25,054 nt of DNA from positions 9,230 through 34,283 of the forward strand of contig JAKCWW010005969.1 in the NCBI GenBank assembly GCA_026260175.1, in the 5' to 3' direction. The notes beneath the pieces were generated by a model, which saw only the letters and a list, made by a program, of their open reading frames with translations, was not told where the DNA came from and did no database searches. This document shows, in pieces, positions 10,526 to 20,300 of the stretch. The translations under genes and the position numbers were made by a program. Source of the DNA: Reticulitermes lucifugus (taxonomy: Eukaryota; Arthropoda; Insecta; Blattodea; Rhinotermitidae). How positions within the stretch are numbered: position 1 is the first letter of the stretch; the number at the start of each line of letters is the position of its first letter.

Positions 10526-11042
10526 CATTTTTGAGATAATGAATAAGGAACATATTCCCATCATATATTTGTGTAAATACTGTATTTGGTTAGGAGGACA
10601 CATTGTGAAGCTCTTCATTATGCAATTTGCTCCAGCCTCTTGAACCCAACGTATCAAATTCAAAAAAATCCACGAGATATTTTTACTTTACATACCCTCC
10701 ACCAAGAGGGTAATACAACTACGTACTTCTTGAGGAAGCAAGGCAAGGATAAATAGCCATCAGCATAGTGTTCACTTATAAATTCCATAAACAAAATGTT
10801 AAAGGCTAGTGTGTTAATAACAGAGCTATCTGGACCTAGCTTAAGGAGCTCCGAACAGGAATCACAGAGAGACCCAGGACTGGCAGGAAATGTGTTAACA
10901 TTCACCAGTGTGTAAACTTGATATCTCAAAAGATGAGGTACTTCATTAAAAAAGGTACACAAAAAGACACAGCTGCTTCAGATTAACACCTATGTGTTCA
11001 TAAAAGTCACAGTGTAAAATAAAAACATAACTCTTGTACAAA
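10526..11042 (-). other. Presumed XPC 3' UTR and flank
   Basis: Directly downstream of the XPC stop on the minus strand. It includes a 100-codon open frame (10962-10660) with no family resemblance, which I take as chance. No canonical polyadenylation hexamer was found. Confidence 0.5.
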
Positions 11043-11315
11043 CTAACTCCAGTCATCATCACCACCATCACTACCTTCCTCCTTACGTTCTTTCTTACAT
11101 CTCTTTTGCACAGTTCTCTGTTTTCCTGTTTTGCCACTACTACTCTGTTTCTTGCTACTAATCTTCTTTGATTCTGAAGGTCCTGCTTCATCACCAAACG
11201 AGTACCGCTTTTTAAGTCTCTCTCTGATAAGGAGACCCTTAATGAGGCGTCGCCAATTGCCATACACTCGCTTTTCCAACTTCTCCTGTTCACGCTTTTC
11301 AGCTTCCTCTTGTTC
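11043..11315 (-). CDS. XPC: XPC coding exon 6 (C-terminal centrin/TFIIH region)
   Basis: Residues 990-1079 and the TAG stop. The acceptor TTGCTAG leads into an acidic/basic helix ([16 protein letters not shown]) and then [20 protein letters not shown]. In human XPC the corresponding [15 protein letters not shown] helix binds centrin-2 through Trp848, Leu851 and Leu855; here Trp1010, Leu1013 and Leu1017 keep the W-x2-L-x3-L pattern. The tail is Ser/Lys-rich and ends [12 protein letters not shown] longer frame starting at 11332 in another register is a shadow. I found no canonical AATAAA on the minus strand in the first kilobase downstream. Confidence 0.91.
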   Translation of the reverse strand, partial: EQEEAEKREQEKLEKRVYGNWRRLIKGLLIRERLKKRYSFGDEAGPSESKKISSKKQSSSGKTGKQRTVQKRCKKERKEEGSDGGDDDWS

Positions 11316-14300
11316 CTAGCAACATCAAACATTCACTACAGTATAAAAATTGGTATAAGCCAACTTTGAATGATTCTGACAATGATATACTGCAATAAAC
11401 TTGACTTATATTTTTGACACCAACCACCAGCTTGGGTTTATTGTACCAGTGTTTAAAAAACTGTATCTGTTTTCATTTTGAGGTGGAAAGGTGGGGAGAC
11501 AGCTCCTAAAGTGATGGACCTGTTAAAAAGAGCCAGTCTACATCTCCAGTGATGTAGAAAACAACAGATTATACCAAGAAATTTTCATGACTTAAAATGT
11601 TTGTCTCATTAATTTCTGAGGAAACAGTAAACTACCGTATTTTTGTAAAGACACATTTAACAAAGACATGTTGATCCTGAGCAGGGACAAGCAGAGAAAT
11701 GAACATGTTATCATATTGTACTGTATGCAAACACATTTAACAGTCAACATTACAAAAAATTTGCTGACATTACAGCAAACCCTTGCCATCTGAGGAGGTT
11801 ATATTCTTGAACAATCCAATGAACAGCGACACCACAATGCGCAAAGGTAAGACCTCATGGGAAAAATGCAGTCAAGGCAACCAAAGACACATGAAACATG
11901 ATAATATGCAAATAAATGATTACTAAAGGCAAAAACATTTGTGTTGGAATTGACTGGAAGGATGTTGGTGTTCCTGGCTGAAAGTTGCCATGGTGACTGA
12001 ACAACACAGAGTGTATGGTGGAGGGGGAAGAGAAGAATTAGTGAAGAAAGAGGTGATCTTCAATTGCTTTGACTCCTGCTGCTTGTACTTATACATGTTC
12101 CTGTAGAGTGCCATAAGAGCTTCCATCTTGCACTTCAATTTCAAGCACCTATCCATGAAAGGGTCTACCTGATCAACAAAGTCATCTGGCTGTCACCTAA
12201 GTCCTCTCCACAACAGAATCACATCTTCTGGTTCAATGAGCACTATCAGCTGTTCAAGGTCGTCCTCAATTAACTCAACAGCCGGAGAGTTGAGAAGTAC
12301 CTGGACATCAGCCTCGTCCAAAGTTTGGAATCCTCCTCCTGGAACTTCATGAGTTAGCATGAGGTTGTTCCTTATTTCATCCTGCTGGTTGCGGAATCCC
12401 CAGAAATCATTAACCATTTCTGGTCAAAGATTCTTCCAGCAGCCATTCAGAGCCGTGGACTTTGGTGCACCTATGATATCCTTCATGTTTACTGTGTAGT
12501 CAGCTATGGTGGCAGATTTCCAGCATTCAATGACAGTAACAAAGGTATCCTTCTCACTTGCATCAAAGATGTTGTGGAAGGTGTGGTGAGTGTAATAACT
12601 CTTCAATGTTGTAATGAGACCCTGGCTGAGCTGCTGCAGGAGTTGGGTGATGGATTTGGACAGACACTCAACTTGGATGGCTAAGACCAAAATACTGTGG
12701 ATGCACTGAAGCATTAGCAAGAACAAGGAGGACCTTGAATGCTAGATTCTTGGACCACAGATAGAGTTTTCAAACCAGCCTTTAATGGCATGGGCTTCTT
12801 CCTCACCACAGCACCACTGACTGGCAACCATTTCTGTGTTTCATCTTCAAGCCATATGCACACGCCCCTCTCCAGCCTTTCGAGGACTGGGTCACAGCGA
12901 CTTACATGTAAAGTTTACGCACTCAATGGAGCACTGGCCTTAACACTTCCACTGGTCATCTTCATTTCTCTTGATGAAACCAATCGCAAAGTTTTTTACA
13001 CCATAATGGCATCCAACTACAGCAATGCTCATTCCCCTGTCCAACTTCAACATTAGCACATACACCACACTTTCCATAACGAAAGCACAAAAACTGTAAA
13101 AAAGTATGGTAACAGTACAATCTGTATCACATAATATCTCGATAGCTAGCGAGTCAGATAGACGGGCAGATGTTTCTGTGTATTACACCACGATCACAAA
13201 TAAGTGAGAGACCTACACTGTGATGCACAAGGGCTTCCACAACAATTCTGTGAATAAGCAAAGCTGTGATACACAAACCTGCAAATGAGGAAGGTCTGCT
13301 GCAAGTGGTTTGTATTGCATTTGCCAGCAGACAAAGGTATATTACACATGTGCAGATCTTGGGACTGGACAGCAGTGTTCTTACCTGGTTCCATGCGTCA
13401 AGCAGTGTGTCCCGATACTCCTCACAGACAACAAAACCATCAAGAACTGGGTGACTACCACCACAATGGAAATCAAACCCAATCACTGCTGGTGCACAGT
13501 CAATTCCTAATTTGCGTGCCACACGATTCAAACCAGGAACTGCAACAAAGTACAAATATCTTTAGAAATGTATGGTAACACCTTAGATAATATACCCATA
13601 GTGTAACAATTCTGGAATGTTCACTTACTTTTATTTAATAATCTCTTGAAACTGTACAACTCAGGGAATGAGTACACTGGACACAACATGTCTGTTTCAT
13701 CTTTCTCTACAACTTGTGTTCCAAATATTCAGATAAATATTTTGTGAGTTACACTTCAGATGAATGCAGTCAGCATGTAAACCTTCATGTCAGTGTCATA
13801 GCGGTAGTTATATGCCAAGCTTGGGCAGTATTCCTGTTATTACACATGCTACAGCCTCTCTTTGGTTAGCTTAAAATCAAAAGCACAAAAGCGCTTAACA
13901 CACACTGAATGCAAATACCATAATGACTAAGGCCACAGTAAACTGTAAGGCTCATTTCATTCATTAAATATCTTTCACCAAAACCCTGGAAAACTAAGAA
14001 GTAAAAGGGATGAATTAACAAACTCCTTCCAAATTGATAGCGTAAATCCCCATATATTGTGTTAACATTACATGAAAGAACAGGATCTGCTGTATCTCAT
14101 GTTATCAAATTGCATACCAGGAGAAAGTTTCTGCTAACAACGCCTACAGAGGGGACATGCGTGTTATGTTTGTTAGAAAATAACAACACTTCAACAACAC
14201 TGATATTTCACGTCACTGTCAAGGAAAGGATCAACTACTGGGGGCAAGATCAGGACTGTAGGGAGGGTGGTCCATGACCTCCCAGGTGTAGTGCTGTAAC

Positions 14301-17300
14301 CAGTCACGATTCTGGTTTGCAGTATGGGGCCCGGTGATTTCCATATCTTTGGATCCCTTAAGAAGCACTTGGCTGGCAAGCAAATAACAAGAGACGTGAT
14401 GTGAGGCAAGCTGTCACTTCCTCACCACATGCACTTGACAATCATATCTTCTACACCAGGATACAAGCCTTGATGCCAAGGTAGGACAAATGCTTCAATG
14501 TGCATGGTGACTATGTGGAGGTCTGGCATGCACCAACTGCTACCGAAGTGCCATGTATACGTCAGAATGACGTTCTTGGCATCAGTGTGTCTGCTACTTT
14601 ATTTTTTGAAGCTCCTTTTACTTATAATATTCTGTTATTGTACCTGTTCTGTATATTTTGTAGTTTTATGACTTATTCCACATCGTATTGTCCTTGGGCT
14701 AAATTTTGGATCCATGAAATGTGTAATAAATGTATGTATGTATATAAATATTTATTTATTAGATCTGTGGTTCTCAAACTCTCATTCCTAAACCTTTGGA
14801 GTACAACCATTTCAGAGGAACAGTTGAAATGCGTAACTGGCAATTCTTTGTGCTAACCTTATTTTAAAGCAAAAGCACAAGACACATTGACATCGGTGAC
14901 CATACTCAAATTGTCTGTTCAGAACACTGCTCTTTGTATTCTGTCCAACACTTACAGCTGTACTAGCTTATGTTACTTCAGCAGAAAGATTATTTGTAAA
15001 ATCCCACACAAAGGTTTGCTTGGGTGGAGATGAACCAAGTGAAGTAGGTGAAGACAATATAATTTGAAGTGCTGATTTTTTAAGAATGTGGTTCTGTATC
15101 AAGGAAATGAATCAGAGTGGACCAGACAAAATATTGGAACTTACGCTGCAGATGAACAGTGCCTTTGGGCAGCATACAGGGTTTGTACAACTCAACGTTA
15201 CCATATTCATTTCTAGGAACTTTCCCATTTACAGCAGGAGGAGGGACATAGTCTTCCACCTGCCAGAAGCCAAATACCTCCAGTGGCAAATCTTTGACAA
15301 ACTGACCAGTCATCTGCAAATGTAACCATGTATTAATAATCTTGTACATGTAGTTGGACAGTGCGTTTAGACCCCTATGACACTGTATAAGTTTCCAGAA
15401 GACTTGAATCTTCAGCAACACTGGTCTGGGAACCTCAAATCTCACAAAGTGCATGCAGTTGTAAATTGTTACTTATTAGTCATACATGCAATGTTCACTC
15501 TGTCTCCAAGCCACGTACTGTCAAGCCAATGGATGATGTCACATAGCAGCACAGTTCTTCTAAACATTAAGTACCTTCTCTTCCTGTGAAATACACTTGG
15601 AACTGTGGAAAGAGTCATCCTGGAGAAGCTTCTTGTTCAGCTAGACAATACATTCCCCATTTCAATGAGTTTATTCCAATGTTCATAACAGCCCTCTACT
15701 GGAAAATGTCTTCATACAGATAAATCCGGATCACATTCTCACACTGTATTTCTCCAAGATTCATTTTCAATATTATCCTCTCATCTACACCTAGGTCACC
15801 CAAATGATCTCTTCCCTTTAGATTTTCCAACTACAATTTTTTACACACTTCTCATCTTTCACATGCTTCCTAACCACCTAATTATCTTTCATTTGACTGC
15901 CTTAATAACATCTGCTAAGGAGTACAAATTACAAATCTTCTCAATTTCACTTTTCTCCAGCCTCCTGTTACCTCTTCCCTCTTAGGTTCAAATACTCTCC
16001 CCCTGTTCTCAAACGCTCTCAATGTGCATTCCTTCCTTCTGGTGTAAGACTTAGTTTCATATCAAATAACAGAACATGTCAAATTATACTTCTGTATATT
16101 TTAAGCTGTGCATTTTCACACATGCAATGGGAAGACATATAATTTTTAAGTAAATGGTAGCAAGCATCCCTTCAAATTAATCTGTTTCAATTCCCCCATG
16201 AATATAAATGCTTATTTGGTACTGTCAACACGTAACATTTAAACTCTGCCATTTTACACAGGATTTATTTTATTTATTTTATACTTTGATCTTGCCCTGC
16301 ATTCTGATGATGGGACACGCACACAGTAGTGACCACATAACTTGCTAGCACAGTTCCCTAACACTGTACATAGCTGCAGTCAGCATGGCGTGGTCACTGT
16401 CAGGCTCACTTCGGAACAACCAGACAGTACTATACCACCTTCAACAATATTTATTCTGCAGGAACTATATTCACTTCAGCCACTGTGAATGTTTTTGAAA
16501 TGGACAGCAAACACCTGGTAGTGGATGCACAGTGCTTCTCCTCTTACCGGCTTTCCTCTCCACCCCTGCACCAACAACTAGCATGTAATCTGGTCACTAT
16601 CATACTTATCCTTCTTAGCACTCCCTTCTAGACCAATCTGCTGATCAGCAGCATGCAATATGCTCTGACTTACAAAATAGCCTCAAAGTTCCAGCCTTAT
16701 ACTAAGCAGGTTTCACATTCTGAGGCAACATCTGGTTACTTCATATCTTTCAGTTCTGATGTATATCATAACCGTCATTACCCTGTCATACTTGGGCCTA
16801 GCCTTCACAATCTTGTAGGGTGTTTCTCCTGGGCGAACAACCTTGGCTTCTTTCAACCAGATCTCCCTTGAATGAAGAACATGGACACATTCCCTTGCAT
16901 ATATAGGTTTTCCCCTCACAAATCCTAGAGGTGGTGCATCTGGAGGGTAAATTGCCTCAAACTTCAGCAAGTCATCCTTCAGGACATACAATGGGTGATT
17001 TTTGAACCTGGTAATAAAATCAGATCCATTAGTTAACATATGATATGATATAAACTATTCAATATAGATTCAGTACAAACTCAACAAAATTTCTTGGCAG
17101 CAAAATGTTACTCCTATTATTTCAGTGGTATTCAAGAAAACATAATTACATTCACTAAAGAACATCTGAGAGGACATGTTTCAGTTGGTTATATCAAAGG
17201 AAAAAATGTGCAAATAGCCATGACACTTGTGTAATACAAATAAAGGCAATACACGGTGTTCAAGACTGAATTTAATTATATGGGTTCAAGAAACCCTTCA

Positions 17301-20300
17301 CTGATAGAATTATTAAATATCAATACAAAGCTCTCTGTTATTGATATAGAATATCATATTCACCAACATCCACAAATAAAATATACAGACACAGTATACA
17401 GTAAGTCAAACAGTTCTGTTATGGATACAAACACACAGATATATGGCACCTGTATGTTGACCTATATCATTAATTTTATGTACTAATATCTGCAATGAGA
17501 GTTTGGCACAAGATGCATAAAAGTAAAGTAAAGTTCACCCTAGAACAGGTCATGAAGGCCCAGAGGGGACGTCGATATATAGCTCTACTCTTTCTTTAAC
17601 CTCAATGCTAGATGGGGGTGGGTGGTCAACACCACACCCCAGCCGCTTTACCCCCAGGAAAGAGACCTGGCACCCACTGTACAGGAAGCTGGGTGGGCCC
17701 CAGAGCTGGTCTGGATGAGTGCAAAAAATCTCACCCCCAACGGGATTCAATCCCCAGATTGTCCAGCCCAAAGCGAGTGGCTATAATGACTACACTATCC
17801 CGAACCATGCACAGGCTAGATAACATTAAAAAGTGAAGAAATGTATTTATATTTGTTACAAACTATTATCAGAACTAGAGAAAAATATAAAGTCACAATG
17901 AACACAATAAAAAAACATGTGTAGTCCATTTGATTATGCCTTCATATTCTTGCTGTTAACTGTATGTATGCTCACTCTTTCAATGTAGTTGGCATAGGGC
18001 GATCCAACATAAGCTGGTTTAATTGCTCATCTTCTTCCCTATCCTGAGCAGTGGGAGCAGTGAGGAAGGGACTCAACGATTCTTTCCACCACCTCTCATC
18101 CACACGAAGTTTTCTCGTCACTGTTGAGAAGTGGACACAATACCGACATGTCACATCCTTCAAAGTGAGGTCATTGTTGAAGGCCAAGACATACGTTACT
18201 GGTTGTGTGGCACGTGACTGTCAGCAAAGAAAATGAAAACGTAAAACATATGCCACCTTTGTTCTGGCATTCTGTTTAGGAAAAATGTAACATATATAAA
18301 TGCAACGTTCTTTCATGTTAGAGCAGGTGATGTGTATAGTAACAACACTGCTTCAAATATGTAGTACTTACGCTTGAAATATGGACGAATTAGTCCCAAA
18401 ATAGAGTGAAGACTTAATTTTACCAATAATTTTTAGACCTAATGGCACCAGGGAAAAATCAGTATGACAAAAAAATTAGTATTTTATGTTTCTATGTACC
18501 TAATCAAGTCACAGCATTTTTAACTTCTTTCAAAGCTTACAATGAATTCAACAAGCCAAGAAATCCTCTGTTTTCATGGAATCTGATGGCTTATTACTGT
18601 ATTCACGAAAGTCCAGGTCCTATTATGACCCACAATGCCACCTGGTTTAGAACTTTTATTGGAAACACATACATATGGTGAAATGCAAATACAAATAATT
18701 CATGATCACATAGGTTTATGTGCTGTACCGATAAGTAATAGTCAGTTCACATCTGAATAAACATCAGTGTCAATGTGACATGCAAATACGCAAATTTTAA
18801 GGCTTACTTTGAATCACAATACACTTTTATATTCTCATCAACCATTTGATTCCATTCTCTACAGATTAAGCAGCTTGGCTCATGTGGGATCGCTGAATTG
18901 TGTTCATGATGCGCACAGTTAAAATCTCAGTTGGTACACCAACTGTGCTGACTGAGGATTTTCAGGTACTCTCCAGGCAAATAAAGGGATAATACCTTAA
19001 AACAGATCACTTTTCCTTCCTTCCACATTACTTCCAATCCATCATTCATTAATAATCCTACAATTCAACATTACAGTCTGAACTACTGACAGCATTGTCA
19101 AATAGACCACAAATAAAATTATATAAATCCCTCTCATGCAGAAAGAATGAACAAAAAAATTCCCTGGATTTTCTGAAATAATCTGCTCTCTACTAGGCAC
19201 ACACAAGCCTATTATTTCTATGATTATTTATCTCATTATTTTATGACACTGTTTCAGCTGCTTAGCTGCAACAGGAAGGATGTGGAAGTAATCATGGTCT
19301 ATTTTAAGCTACTATTCTGAATTGTACCTGGAGAAGCCAAGAAAAACAAATTACATCATGAAACATTACTCTTATTGAATATATGTACAATTAATATCAT
19401 ATGCTTTGGTACACATACTGATTTTAAACTGAAAAGGTGTGGCTTACATGCAGTTGTGCGATGCAGTGCACTTTACCAGTCTGGACATCAACACTGATCC
19501 ATTTCTCCTCCTCCTCCAGGAACACCTCAGTCCAAAAATCACACCGATTCTTCTTCTTCTTCTGGGTGCCTTCTCCATCAATGCATGTCCCAGAATCTGA
19601 TGCTAATACTCCCCTATCCAGTAACCTTCCATCAGATGACTTCTTCTTTTTTATTACTTTTTTTGGTTTAAAGTCACTGTCACTGTTGGAGTCTGCTGAC
19701 CCTGTTGTCTTGAAGTTGCATGACTGGTCTGCATCACTGTCACTGTCCTCATCTTCTTTAATGGAAGATGCAGTCTGACATGAATTTTCTTTCTTATTTG
19801 TTTTAACCTTAACAATTTTTCTACTACTTTCTGCTGATTTTGACAAAGTTTTCTGCTGGTCTGTCAAACTAACATCGGTGGCAGATCTCTTATGATGATG
19901 CCTGTCACTGGCGGTTCTGATATTTGAACTTCCCTTTTTTTCACGTACCACCCTTACGTCCTGATTTGATGTGTCAGCTTCGTCAGAACTATCAGACTTA
20001 TCTTTGTACATGTTTACTTCTTCTTTCCGTGCTCTGAGCGTTCTTTTCAGTTTATCCATTTTTTCATCTGATATATCAGCATCATTTCTATTTCTCTTCA
20101 CAAGCTTATCATTTCGAGTTTTGGACTTCAGATTTGAATTACTTTTATTTTCATCCTTCTTCTTATACGTATCATCCACTGGCTTCTCATCTTTCCATTT
20201 GGTTGAATTTCTTGGATTTTTCCCTTTCAAGCATTCATTTACCTCCTGAAATGACATTTTTGAAGTTACTGCTTCACTGCCACCCCTGATATCAGTATCC

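Noticed and set aside
10660..10962. 100-codon minus-strand open frame downstream of XPC
   Set aside because: Composition is unremarkable, there is no family resemblance, and it falls in the presumed XPC 3' UTR.
10946..11332. 128-codon minus-strand open frame overlapping XPC exon 6
   Set aside because: It is out of frame with the conserved [10 protein letters not shown] helix; a shadow of the real exon.
14935..15065. TSAERLF-like string suggesting a hAT transposase C-terminus
   Set aside because: Only a handful of residues agree and the following residues do not; too weak to list as an element.
18442..18681. 79-codon + strand open frame in XPC intron 1
   Set aside because: No recognisable domain, no splice sites of its own, and it lies within an intron of a well-supported gene.
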